Below are positions 9,221 through 17,413 of a stretch of 64,000 nucleotides of DNA, one piece after another. The notes beneath the pieces are model-generated. The model did not search any database. It was not told the DNA's origin and saw only the letters and a program-made list of their open reading frames with translations. The stretch spans positions 3,100,001 to 3,164,000 of the forward strand of contig NZ_JAPENX010000001.1 in assembly GCF_026341815.1 (NCBI RefSeq), read 5' to 3'. Numbering within the stretch: position 1 is the stretch's first letter; the number at the start of each line of letters is the position of its first letter. The stretch comes from Streptomyces sp. NBC_00572. Lineage in GTDB: Bacteria; Actinomycetota; Actinomycetes; Streptomycetales; Streptomycetaceae. A program made the position numbers and the translations under genes.

Positions 9221-10046
9221 AAGTGAAGCCTCCGAACTGACCGACGGCGTTCTCCATGTCCTGGGCGCTGGACGCCCTCTGGTCACGGCCGACGGGAACG
9301 GGGCCGTCCTTCTGGGTGGATTTGCTGACCTTCCAGTCGCCGTCGACCCAACGCAGCTCGAACGTTTCGGTGTACCAGGCCTCGGTGACGGGGTTCTTCG
9401 AGTCCACGCCGGTGAGGCCGAACAAGGACGAGTACCAGACCGACACCGTCGCCTGGTTGTCGGTGTAGCTCTCGACCTTGGAGCCCACCGGAATGACCCG
9501 GGAGACGAACGTCATGCCCTGCGGCGCCGTGCCGTCCTCCTGGAGACCGACACTGCTCAGGAAATCCTTGGCGCCGTAGGCCTTGCGGAGCTCGTCCCGG
9601 TCGGCGGCCGCAGCGTCGGGCGCGTAGACCGTGTCGACGATCTCGTTGCGTCCGTCGGTGGAGAACATCTCCGCCGAGCCCAGCGCCACCGCGTAATTCG
9701 TCGCCGCGCTCTGTGCCCCCTGGTCGTCGTGGGCGTAGCCGGTGGGGATGTGGCCGTTCTTGCCGGTGACCGGGCGGGTGCCTGTCGCTGCTGTGGCGGC
9801 CGTTTTGCCGGGGGTGTCGGAGGAGGGGGCCGCGTCTGCCGGGTCGGCACCGCCGCGGTTGGCGAAGGCGATGGCCGCGACGAGGAGGACCACCACGCCG
9901 ACGACCGTGAGGAGGGAGCGGGAGCTGCGGACGGGGCGGCGGGCGCCGCCGTACACGTCGCCGCTGTTGCCCTCGGGCAGGCGGGTCCGGGTCTGGCCCG
10001 AGCCGCCCACGCCGCCGAAGCTGTCGTGCTCGTCACCGGGACTCAT
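9210..10046 (-). CDS. cmdE: CmdE-like single-pass membrane protein (VirB8/TcpC-like)
   Basis: This 278-residue protein has a short cytoplasmic N-terminus, one membrane helix at about 44-62, and an extracytoplasmic domain of some 210 residues. That domain shows alternating strands and aromatic residues (SVWYSSLFGL, ETFELRWVDGDWKV). This resembles the NTF2-like fold of VirB8/TcpC conjugation proteins, which act as assembly scaffolds; the fold is inferred from pattern, not searched. The gene lies between cmdF (134-nt gap) and cmdD (11-nt overlap), and its last codons carry the cmdD ribosome binding site. Confidence 0.78.
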   Translation of the reverse strand: MSPGDEHDSFGGVGGSGQTRTRLPEGNSGDVYGGARRPVRSSRSLLTVVGVVVLLVAAIAFANRGGADPADAAPSSDTPGKTAATAATGTRPVTGKNGHIPTGYAHDDQGAQSAATNYAVALGSAEMFSTDGRNEIVDTVYAPDAAAADRDELRKAYGAKDFLSSVGLQEDGTAPQGMTFVSRVIPVGSKVESYTDNQATVSVWYSSLFGLTGVDSKNPVTEAWYTETFELRWVDGDWKVSKSTQKDGPVPVGRDQRASSAQDMENAVGQFGGFTYAR

Positions 10047-10180
10047 GCCGGGTACGCCCCCTCACTGGTTCGCGGTACGGGCAGTGCTGCAACATGGCTG
10101 GTCTGGCTCGTCTGACTGGTCTGGATGGGCTGGCTGGACATCAGGGGCGCGATCTCAGGGGGGCGGTGTCCGACGGGGAG

Positions 10181-10489
10181 TCAGACGGCCATTCCGTACA
10201 CGATGGTGAACAGCGTCCCCAGGGATCCGATGATGAAGACGCCGGTCAGGCCGGCCACGATCAGGCCCTTGCCCTGTTCCGCGCTGAACGTGTCGCGGAG
10301 GGCGGTCGCGCCGATGCGCTGCTTGGCCGCTCCCCAGATGGCGATGCCGAGGCAGAGCAGGATGGCCACGGCCATCACGACCTCGATCATCACCTTGGCC
10401 TCGTTGCCCAGGCTCCCGAAAGGCCCCCAGTTCGGGGCGATTCCACCGATGATGGTGGTGATGTCGCCTTTTTCGGCCGCCAGGTACAT
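10181..10489 (-). CDS. cmdF: CmdF-like small two-helix membrane protein (pilin/VirB2-like)
   Basis: This 102-residue protein opens the cmd operon. Two hydrophobic helices (about 32-54 and 74-97) are separated by a short basic loop (AAKQRIG). This is the size and topology of VirB2/TrbC-type subunits of type IV secretion systems, though no signal cleavage site is obvious. The ATG at 10489 is preceded by GGTGAG. An in-frame GTG nine bases upstream and an ATG at about 10546 are alternative starts. A 134-nt gap with CTGG-rich low-complexity sequence follows before cmdE. Confidence 0.72.
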   Translation of the reverse strand: MYLAAEKGDITTIIGGIAPNWGPFGSLGNEAKVMIEVVMAVAILLCLGIAIWGAAKQRIGATALRDTFSAEQGKGLIVAGLTGVFIIGSLGTLFTIVYGMAV

Positions 10490-10681
10490 GTAACTCACCG
10501 CCCCTGTATGGGTAGTTAGTCGCCCCTGCCGGACGGCATGGGTCATCGCCCTATCTTCGCTGATGAAACCGCTCGCGTGTGACGGCTTGACGGCTCTCTT
10601 TACCCGATCCCCGCACATCTGACCGACTTGACCGTCTTGACCTGCGGTGGTGTGGCCGGTTTCTATGCAAAGAAGCGTATG

Positions 10682-10708
10682 GTCACTCTGTGTATCACGG
10701 AGAGTGAC
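10682..10708. promoter_or_regulatory. Palindrome between divergent cmdF and transglycosylase genes
   Basis: GTCACTCT and AGAGTGAC are perfect 8-nt arms separated by 11 nt. The site lies in the 326-nt divergent intergenic region 10490-10815, which also holds A+T-rich stretches unusual for this genome. It is placed to act as an operator for both directions. No regulator is assigned. Confidence 0.45.
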
Positions 10709-10815
10709 TCCGGGCAATGATTGTCGTTGTTGCACTCTTGGGGCGGCGTCAGGCGGCGTCCCGCCGCCTAGACTGGCCCGGGGGCGTACTGCCATGAACC
10801 GAGGGGTGGTTGACG

Positions 10816-11844
10816 GTGCGTAGGGCCGGTAGGGCGTGGCTGTGGTCGGGCGGGGCTTTAGGGGTCTGTCTCGGTTTCGTCGCACTGCTCGTCATCGGTA
10901 CGTACTCGGCGGCGGCCGGGCTTGCCGGCGGTGCGGGCAGCGGCAAGAACGGCACCGTGGGGCTCGCCAAGGGTTCGGTTCCCACGCTCTACCAGGGGTT
11001 GGTGCAGCAGTGGGGGAACCTCTGCCCCGCCATCAACCCGGCTCTGCTCGCCGCCCAGCTCTATCAGGAGAGCGGCTGGAACCCGCGGGCCGTCTCCTCG
11101 GCCGACGCCCGGGGCATCGCCCAGTTCATTCCCGGCACCTGGGCCGGTCACGGGGTGGACGGTGACGGGGACGGCGACCGGGACATCTGGGACCCCAAGG
11201 ACGCGATCCCGTCGGCCGCCTCGTACGACTGCGAGCTCGCCGGCTATGTGAAGAACGTGCCCGGGGATCCGGCGAGCAACATGCTGGCCGCGTACAACGC
11301 GGGCGCGTACCGGGTGATCAAGCACGGTGGGGTGCCGCCCATCAGCGAGACCCAGAACTACGTACGCATCATCAAGTCCCTGGAGAAGAGCTTCGCCCGG
11401 CCGCTCGGCCGCGTCGATCCCTCCCGGCAGGCGGCCGGCGCGATCCACTACGCGCAGCAGAAGCTCGGTACCCCGTATCTCTGGGGCGGGACGGGCACGG
11501 CCGCGCAGAACGGCCGGTTCGACTGCTCCGGGCTGACCCAGGCCGCGTACGACGCGGTCGACATCCGGCTGCCGCGCGTCGCCAACGACCAGTACAACGC
11601 CGGGCCGCATCCGAGCAGGGAGGAGTTGCTGCCGGGCGACCTCGTCTTCTTCTCGGACGACCTGACCAACTCCCGGGCCATCAGGCACGTCGGGATCTAC
11701 GTCGGCGGCGGGTACATGATCGACGCGCCGCGCACCGGGGCGGTGATCCGCTTCGACCGGATCGACACCCCGGACTACTTCGGCGCGACCCGGGTCACGG
11801 CGGAGGGCGCGGCGGCGTTGCCGACCCATCTGCCGCAGGCCTGA
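10816..11844 (+). CDS. Secreted/membrane-anchored lytic transglycosylase with NlpC/P60 endopeptidase domain
   Basis: This 342-residue two-domain cell wall hydrolase is exported by an N-terminal hydrophobic helix (about 10-35). An SLT domain follows, with catalytic Glu85 in YQESGWNP and the supporting ARGIAQFIPGTW motif; it should cut glycan strands. The NlpC/P60 domain (about 205-330) has Cys237 in FDCSGL and His291 in RHVGIY, and should cut stem peptides. The GTG at 10816 follows GAGGGG by 9 nt and is preferred to a TTG at 10810. It is divergent from the cmd cluster. VirB1-like hydrolases of this kind open the wall for type IV secretion machines, so a functional link is plausible. Confidence 0.9.
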   Translation: MRRAGRAWLWSGGALGVCLGFVALLVIGTYSAAAGLAGGAGSGKNGTVGLAKGSVPTLYQGLVQQWGNLCPAINPALLAAQLYQESGWNPRAVSSADARGIAQFIPGTWAGHGVDGDGDGDRDIWDPKDAIPSAASYDCELAGYVKNVPGDPASNMLAAYNAGAYRVIKHGGVPPISETQNYVRIIKSLEKSFARPLGRVDPSRQAAGAIHYAQQKLGTPYLWGGTGTAAQNGRFDCSGLTQAAYDAVDIRLPRVANDQYNAGPHPSREELLPGDLVFFSDDLTNSRAIRHVGIYVGGGYMIDAPRTGAVIRFDRIDTPDYFGATRVTAEGAAALPTHLPQA

Positions 11845-12058
11845 ACGGAGCAGACGGACCGTCCGGGCGTACCGGACATGGCCGGAACTCTCCGTCATGC
11901 ACAGGCCCTGAGCTGCGGTGAACCGTCACTCTTCGATAACGTCATCATGATCCACCGGAGAGAGCGGAACGTGCGCCTCAAGCGGTTCGTTCCCTGATCC
12001 GACCGCTCTGACCACGGGGGTTGGAAAACACAGACACGAGAGCAAGGGGCCTCAGCAG

Positions 12059-12781
12059 ATGGCTGGACTCGCATCGGACGGTTCGAACCCCGATGTCAGC
12101 CTGCTCTACGACATCAACGAGCTGGCCAAGGCCGCCCCGCCGTGGTTCGACCGCGTCATGGAATTCGTCGGCGAGTACGGGCTCATGCTCGCGATGGCCC
12201 TCGTCTGCCTGTGGTGCTGGTGGAGCATCCGCCGCCGCGGCACCCTCGCCGACTCCGTCTCGGCCGCCGCCGGGCTCGTCTGGGCCCCGCTGGCCGCCGG
12301 GATCGCCCTTCTCGTCAACATCCCCATCCGCGGCTTCGTCGAGCGCCCCCGGCCCTTCAAGGACCACCAGGGACTAGAGGTCCTCATCGACGGGAAGACC
12401 GACTTCTCCTTCGTCAGCGACCACGCCACCCTGGCGATGGCACTCGGCGTCGGTGTCTTCGTCGCCCACCGCAGGTTGGGGCTCGCCGCCATCGGCCTCG
12501 CCCTCGCCGAGGGCTTCGCGCGGGTCTACATGGGCGTCCACTACCCGACCGACGTGATCGGCGGCTTCGCCCTCGGTACGGCGGTGGCGCTGCTCCTCGC
12601 CCCGCTCGCCCTCGCGCTGCTCACCCCGGTGCTCTCCGCCGTCGCCCGCTCGGGCCGCGGCGCCCGCCTCGTCCGCTCCCGCCGGGCCGACGCGCCCCGG
12701 CACCCGGAGACGGTCGGCATCCCCGAGCCCCGCGTCGGCGGCCCTGCCACCGGCACCGACCACAACGACCTCGCGGCCTGA
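12059..12781 (+). CDS. PAP2-family membrane phosphatase
   Basis: This 240-residue integral membrane phosphatase has five or six helices. The three PAP2 motifs are present: RGFVERPRPF (residues 91-100), SDH with His122 (120-122), and RVYMGVHYPTD with Arg155, His161 and Asp165. The family dephosphorylates lipid phosphates such as undecaprenyl pyrophosphate or phosphatidic acid. The substrate here is not determined, but recycling of the cell wall carrier lipid would fit the neighbouring wall hydrolase. The ATG follows AAGGGG. The upstream region 11845-12058 contains no other convincing gene. Confidence 0.88.
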   Translation: MAGLASDGSNPDVSLLYDINELAKAAPPWFDRVMEFVGEYGLMLAMALVCLWCWWSIRRRGTLADSVSAAAGLVWAPLAAGIALLVNIPIRGFVERPRPFKDHQGLEVLIDGKTDFSFVSDHATLAMALGVGVFVAHRRLGLAAIGLALAEGFARVYMGVHYPTDVIGGFALGTAVALLLAPLALALLTPVLSAVARSGRGARLVRSRRADAPRHPETVGIPEPRVGGPATGTDHNDLAA

Positions 12782-12798
12782 TCGGCGGGAACGCTCCG

Positions 12799-12963
12799 TC
12801 AGTTCTCCTGGCCGGCCGTCGTACGGACGTGGTCCGCCGCGTCCGTACGGGCGCGGTCGCGGGATCTTCGGGCCGGGCCCGTCCAGCCGCAGCTGCAGCG
12901 TGCAAGCGCGAACGAACCGCGCTCCGTCGTCGTGGTGGTGTGGGGTGAGGCCTGCGCGTGCAC
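12799..12963 (-). CDS. Small conserved-type hypothetical protein with CxC motif
   Basis: This 54-residue basic protein contains ARCSCGWTGPARRS followed by an Arg/Asp-rich helix ending DAADHVRTTAGQEN. The CxC and Trp suggest a small metal- or nucleic acid-binding fold, but I do not recognise a function. The GTG start at 12963 is supported by a -10-like TACGGT 6 nt upstream, giving a leaderless mRNA. It is convergent with the PAP2 gene, with only 17 nt between the stops. Confidence 0.62.
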   Translation of the reverse strand: MHAQASPHTTTTTERGSFALARCSCGWTGPARRSRDRARTDAADHVRTTAGQEN

Positions 12964-12969
12964 GTCACC

Positions 12970-12975
12970 ACCGTA
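12970..12975 (-). promoter_or_regulatory. -10 element for leaderless small-protein gene
   Basis: TACGGT on the minus strand lies 6 nt before the GTG at 12963. It supports that start, since no ribosome binding site is visible. Confidence 0.42.
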
Positions 12976-13093
12976 CTGCGCGTGACGGTACGCCCCGACC
13001 GTCGTTATGGGATCGGGTGTCCCCGGACCCGCGGGGTCCGGGGAAGGGCGGGTCCCGGGCAAACAGCGGTGAGGCGTTGGGGGTTGGCAGGCG

Positions 13094-13939
13094 ATGGTGG
13101 TGCAGCTGCGGTACGGGCGTCCGGGTGCTCGTGGGAGCGGGGCGTTCGCCGTCACCGCCGTCCTGGTCGGCTCCCTCGTCGGGCCCGCGGCGGTCACGGG
13201 GTGCGGTGCCCCCGGGGAGCCGAGGCCGACGGTCGATCCCGCGCTCGCCGTACGGAGCGCCGCCGACGCGCTGACGAAGGCCGGCACCTCCAAGGCGAGC
13301 ACCTCTATGGAGATGGCCGCCGGCGGGACCCGGGTCACCATCCGGGGCGAGGGCGGCTACGACTTCCGGCGCCGCACCGGCCGGCTCCAGGTGGTGCTGC
13401 CGAAGGACGCGGCCGGGGCCAGTGAGCACCGGCCGATCACCGAGCTCCTCACCCCCGGCGCCCTCTACATGAAGAACCGGGGGGCCGGGGTGCCCGCCGA
13501 CAAGTGGGTCCGGGTCGACACCACGACCCTCGACGACGGGAACCTGGTCACGGGCGGGGCCACCGATCCGGCGGCCGCGGCGGAGCTGCTGCGGGGCGTC
13601 CGGCGGGCCACGTACGTCGGCGAGGTCGAGCTGGCAGGGGTGAAAGTCAGCCACTACCGGGGGGTCGCGGACATCGGGCGGGCGGCCAGGGCCGCCTCGC
13701 CGCAGCTCCGGGGGGCGCTCGCCGCGGCGGCGAGAGGGTTCGCCACGGACACCGTGCCGTTCGACGCGTATCTCGACGGGGAGGGGCGGCTGCGGAAGGT
13801 GCGCCATCAGTTCAGCTTCAGCAACCAGGGCCGTACGGTCGCGGTCGCGTCGACGACCCTGCTGTACGGCTTCGGGGTCCGCGTCGAGGTGACGCTGCCG
13901 GACCGCCGGGACATCTACGCCGGGAAGATCAAGGCCTGA
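13094..13939 (+). CDS. Putative lipoprotein, LppX/LprG-like
   Basis: This 281-residue protein has an N-terminal signal and a lipobox (AAVTGCGAP, Cys about residue 37), so it should be anchored to the outer face of the membrane. The mature part alternates amphipathic strands (for example TRVTIRGEGGYDF and FDAYLDGEGRLRKVRHQF), as in LppX/LprAFG lipid-carrier lipoproteins. That assignment is by pattern only. The ATG at 13094 has GGCAGG just upstream. It lies alone, divergent from the small gene at 12799. Confidence 0.75.
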   Translation: MVVQLRYGRPGARGSGAFAVTAVLVGSLVGPAAVTGCGAPGEPRPTVDPALAVRSAADALTKAGTSKASTSMEMAAGGTRVTIRGEGGYDFRRRTGRLQVVLPKDAAGASEHRPITELLTPGALYMKNRGAGVPADKWVRVDTTTLDDGNLVTGGATDPAAAAELLRGVRRATYVGEVELAGVKVSHYRGVADIGRAARAASPQLRGALAAAARGFATDTVPFDAYLDGEGRLRKVRHQFSFSNQGRTVAVASTTLLYGFGVRVEVTLPDRRDIYAGKIKA

Positions 13940-14056
13940 GCAGGCCGGTGTTGGCATGGACCATCGGCAAATGGTCCGGACGTGTCATGCGCGGTGCGTG
14001 GCGCCGTCCCTACGCTGGGAGACCGCTGGGAGACCGACGCCGGCAGGAAGAGGTGG

Positions 14057-14242
14057 ATGCGCGTGGCCCCGCCCGGTACAGCAACCGTGCCCGCAGACCC
14101 GGACTGCGTCGCCCTTGCCGAGATCGAGTTGTGCGGCGAGCTGATCATCGCCGCGTCGGCCGCGGACGGGGAACGGCTCAGCGCCGACCGGATCGACGAG
14201 GTGCTGAGGGTGGCGGCGGAGCGGGCCGTGGAGGATCTCTGA
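14057..14242 (+). CDS. Small hypothetical protein
   Basis: This 61-residue protein has the central sequence DCVALAEIELCGELIIAAS followed by a helical, acidic C-terminus ending VAAERAVEDL. I do not recognise it. The ATG at 14057 follows GGAAGAGG; a GTG at 14062 lies in a different frame. Third codon positions are almost all G or C, which supports real coding. It is convergent with csoR, from which it is separated by 84 nt. Confidence 0.62.
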   Translation: MRVAPPGTATVPADPDCVALAEIELCGELIIAASAADGERLSADRIDEVLRVAAERAVEDL

Positions 14243-14326
14243 GGACCTCGGACGGTACGGCCCGGCTCACCCCGCGTACGTGCTCACCGCCCCGCCCGCG
14301 CGCACCGCCCCGCGTACGGCGAGGCC

Positions 14327-14683
14327 TCAGGTGCGGAGCATGCGGGCGATGGCCTTCGTGGCCTCCTCGACCTTGGCGTCGATGCCCTCGCCGCCCTTGG
14401 TGGCAGCGTCCGCGACGCAGTGCCGCAGGTGCTCCTCCAGGAGCTGGAGCGCGAACGACTGGAGTGCCTTCGTCGAGGCGGAGACCTGCGTGAGTATGTC
14501 GATGCAGTAGACGTCCTCGTCGACCATCCGCTGCAGACCGCGGATCTGGCCCTCGATCCGGCGGAGTCGCTTGAGGTGCTCGTCCTTCTGCTTGTGGTAG
14601 CCGTGCACGCCGTGCTCGTGGTCGGCCGGCCCGACGGCCTCGACGGCCTCGGGGGTGACCTGGTCCGCCTCGGTGGTCGTCAT
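14327..14683 (-). CDS. csoR: Copper-sensing transcriptional repressor CsoR
   Basis: This 118-residue all-helical repressor binds Cu(I) and then releases DNA, inducing copper efflux genes. The ligand triad of true copper sensors is present: Cys60 (VYCIDIL), His85 and Cys89 (EEHLRHC). The basic helix LKRLRRIEGQIRGLQRM provides DNA contacts. A His-rich N-terminal stretch (HEHGVHGYH) is typical of Streptomyces CsoR (SCO4136 in S. coelicolor, from memory). The ATG follows GGGAGG. A near-perfect CsoR operator lies 31-49 nt upstream, so the gene is probably autoregulated. No copper ATPase gene is adjacent. Confidence 0.92.
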   Translation of the reverse strand: MTTTEADQVTPEAVEAVGPADHEHGVHGYHKQKDEHLKRLRRIEGQIRGLQRMVDEDVYCIDILTQVSASTKALQSFALQLLEEHLRHCVADAATKGGEGIDAKVEEATKAIARMLRT

Positions 14684-14713
14684 CGCGTCCTCCCGTTGTC
14701 CATTAAGGGGGTG

Positions 14714-14732
14714 TATACCCCTCGTGGGTATA
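14714..14732. promoter_or_regulatory. CsoR operator (autoregulatory)
   Basis: TATACCC-CTCGT-GGGTATA is a perfect inverted repeat with 7-nt arms. It matches the G-tract/TA-rich palindrome known for CsoR (TATACCCC...GGGTATA type). It sits just upstream of the csoR start and overlaps a TATA-like -10. Confidence 0.8.
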
Positions 14733-14875
14733 TGGTACCGATCCCCGCCGATCCGGACGGGGGCCCGTGCTGTTCACTGTGCCCGATGGGCGACACTGAG
14801 AGACGCCGGTTAGCCGTGGCCGGATGATGCGCCTAGCATCAGCCTGACCGAAACCCAGCACCCCGAGGACCTCAC

Positions 14876-15496
14876 GTGCGATTTCGTCTGACCCCCAGGG
14901 AGACGAGCTTCTACGACATGTTCGCCGCGTCCGCGGACAACATCGTCACGGGCTCGAAGCTCCTGATGGAACTGCTCGGAGCGGAGCCTTCCGCCCGGGC
15001 CGAGATCGCGGAGCGGATGCGGGCAGCGGAGCACGCCGGCGACGACGCGACCCATGCGATCTTCCATCAGCTGAACTCCTCCTTCATCACGCCGTTCGAC
15101 CGCGAGGACATCTACAACCTCGCGTCCTCCCTCGACGACATCATGGACTTCATGGAGGAGGCCGTCGACCTGGTCGTCCTCTACAACGTCGAGGAACTCC
15201 CCAAGGGTGTCGAGCAGCAGATCGAGGTCCTCGCGCGCGCTGCGGAGCTGACCGCCGAGGCGATGCCGAACCTGCGGACGATGAAGGACCTCACCGAGTA
15301 CTGGATCGAGGTCAACCGGCTGGAGAACCAGGCGGACCAGATCCATCGCAAGCTGCTCGCCCAGCTCTTCAACGGCAAGTACGACGCCATCGAGGTGCTC
15401 AAGCTCAAGCAGATCGTCGACGTGCTGGAAGAGGCGGCCGACGCGTTCGAGCACGTGGCCAACACGGTGGAGACCATCGCGGTCAAGGAGTCCTGA
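14876..15496 (+). CDS. PhoU-like accessory protein (DUF47/YkaA family) of phosphate transporter
   Basis: This 206-residue helical cytoplasmic protein of the DUF47 family is regularly encoded with PiT phosphate carriers and is thought to adjust their activity. Acid-rich helices characteristic of PhoU-like metal-binding bundles are visible (RAAEHAGDDATHAIF, ITPFDREDIYNLASSLDDI, EVLKLKQIVDVLEEAADAFE). The GTG start follows GAGG. It is followed after 6 nt by the PiT gene, so the two form one operon. In S. coelicolor it corresponds to SCO4137 (from memory). Confidence 0.9.
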   Translation: MRFRLTPRETSFYDMFAASADNIVTGSKLLMELLGAEPSARAEIAERMRAAEHAGDDATHAIFHQLNSSFITPFDREDIYNLASSLDDIMDFMEEAVDLVVLYNVEELPKGVEQQIEVLARAAELTAEAMPNLRTMKDLTEYWIEVNRLENQADQIHRKLLAQLFNGKYDAIEVLKLKQIVDVLEEAADAFEHVANTVETIAVKES

Positions 15497-15502
15497 GGCT
15501 TC

Positions 15503-16501
15503 GTGGACACCTTTGCTCTGATCGTGACCATCGGTGTCGCGCTCGGTTTCACGTATACGAACGGTTTTCACGACTCGGCCAACGCCATCGCCACCTCGGT
15601 GTCGACGCGGGCGCTGACCCCCCGGGCGGCCCTGGCCATGGCCGCCGTCATGAACCTCGCCGGTGCCTTCATGGGCAGCGGGGTCGCCAAGACGGTCAGT
15701 GAGGGTCTGATCGAGACGCCGCACGGTGACAAGGGGATGGGCATCCTCTTCGCCGCGCTGGTCGGCGCGATCATCTGGAACCTGGTGACCTGGTACTTCG
15801 GTCTGCCGTCCTCCTCCTCGCACGCGCTGTTCGGCGGCATGGTGGGTGCGGCGCTGGCCGGTGGCACGGAGGTCATCTGGGGAGGCGTCCTCGACAAGGT
15901 CGTCATCCCGATGTTCATCTCGCCGGTCGTCGGTCTGGTCGTCGGTTACCTGGTGATGTGCGCGATCATGTGGATGTTCCGCAAGGCCAACCCGCACAAG
16001 GCCAAGCGCGGCTTCCGTATCGCCCAGACGGTGTCGGCGGCGGGCATGGCGCTGGGCCACGGTCTGCAGGACGCGCAGAAGACGATGGGCATCGTGGTGA
16101 TGGCCCTCGTCATCGCCGATGTGCAGGACTCCGGCGACGACATCCCGGTGTGGGTGAAGATCGCGTGCGCCGTGATGCTCTCGCTGGGCACGTACGCGGG
16201 TGGCTGGCGCATCATGCGGACGCTCGGCCGGAAGATCATCGAGCTGGACCCGCCGCAGGGTTTCGCGGCGGAGACCACGGGCGCGTCGATCATGTTCGGC
16301 TCGGCGTTCCTCTTCCACGCGCCGATCTCGACCACTCACGTCATCACCTCCGCGATCATGGGTGTGGGCGCGACGAAGCGGGTCAACGCGGTGCGCTGGG
16401 GTGTCGCGAAGAACATCATCCTGGGCTGGTTCATCACGATGCCGGCCGCCGCGCTGGTCGCTGCGGGCAGCTACTTCGTGGTGCAGCTCTTCTTCGGCTG
16501 A
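15503..16501 (+). CDS. pitH1: Low-affinity inorganic phosphate transporter, PiT family
   Basis: This 332-residue integral membrane carrier imports metal-phosphate by proton symport. The duplicated PiT signature is visible: GFTYTNGFHDSANAIATSVS near the N-terminus and TVSAAGMALGHGLQDAQKTM in the second half. About ten hydrophobic helices fill the protein. The GTG start follows the DUF47 gene by 6 nt. The name pitH1 follows the S. coelicolor gene at this position (SCO4138, from memory). A strong terminator follows at 16522-16551, and the convergent pst operon ends on the other side. Confidence 0.93.
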   Translation: MDTFALIVTIGVALGFTYTNGFHDSANAIATSVSTRALTPRAALAMAAVMNLAGAFMGSGVAKTVSEGLIETPHGDKGMGILFAALVGAIIWNLVTWYFGLPSSSSHALFGGMVGAALAGGTEVIWGGVLDKVVIPMFISPVVGLVVGYLVMCAIMWMFRKANPHKAKRGFRIAQTVSAAGMALGHGLQDAQKTMGIVVMALVIADVQDSGDDIPVWVKIACAVMLSLGTYAGGWRIMRTLGRKIIELDPPQGFAAETTGASIMFGSAFLFHAPISTTHVITSAIMGVGATKRVNAVRWGVAKNIILGWFITMPAAALVAAGSYFVVQLFFG

Positions 16502-16521
16502 TTCGTACGGACCAAATGGTC

Positions 16522-16551
16522 GGGCCCGGCTCCCTGTGGGGAGCCGGGCCC
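16522..16551. terminator. Strong stem-loop between convergent pit and pst operons
   Basis: GGGCCCGGCTCCC and its exact complement form a 13-bp stem around a TGTG loop. It lies 20 nt past the PiT stop and 56 nt past the pstB stop, so it can act in both directions. No long T-run follows, as is usual in Streptomyces. Confidence 0.85.
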
Positions 16552-16607
16552 TTCGTCGTACGGTGGCACCGCCATGCAGCACCGTAGACGAGCTTGGGGA
16601 GCGCGGT

Positions 16608-17384
<777 letters not shown>

Positions 17385-17413
17385 ATCAATTCACTTCCAG
17401 AGGTGGACGCTGG

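Noticed and set aside
11971..11997. Micro-frame GTG...TGA encoding VRLKRFVP after GGAGAG
   Set aside because: Only eight codons, with no sulfur or stall residues and no link to the PAP2 gene beyond position. Chance is likely.
14772..14782. GTTCACTGTGC as a PHO box for the PiT operon
   Set aside because: Only one unit matches. The neighbouring 11-nt segments do not fit, unlike the clear box upstream of pstS.
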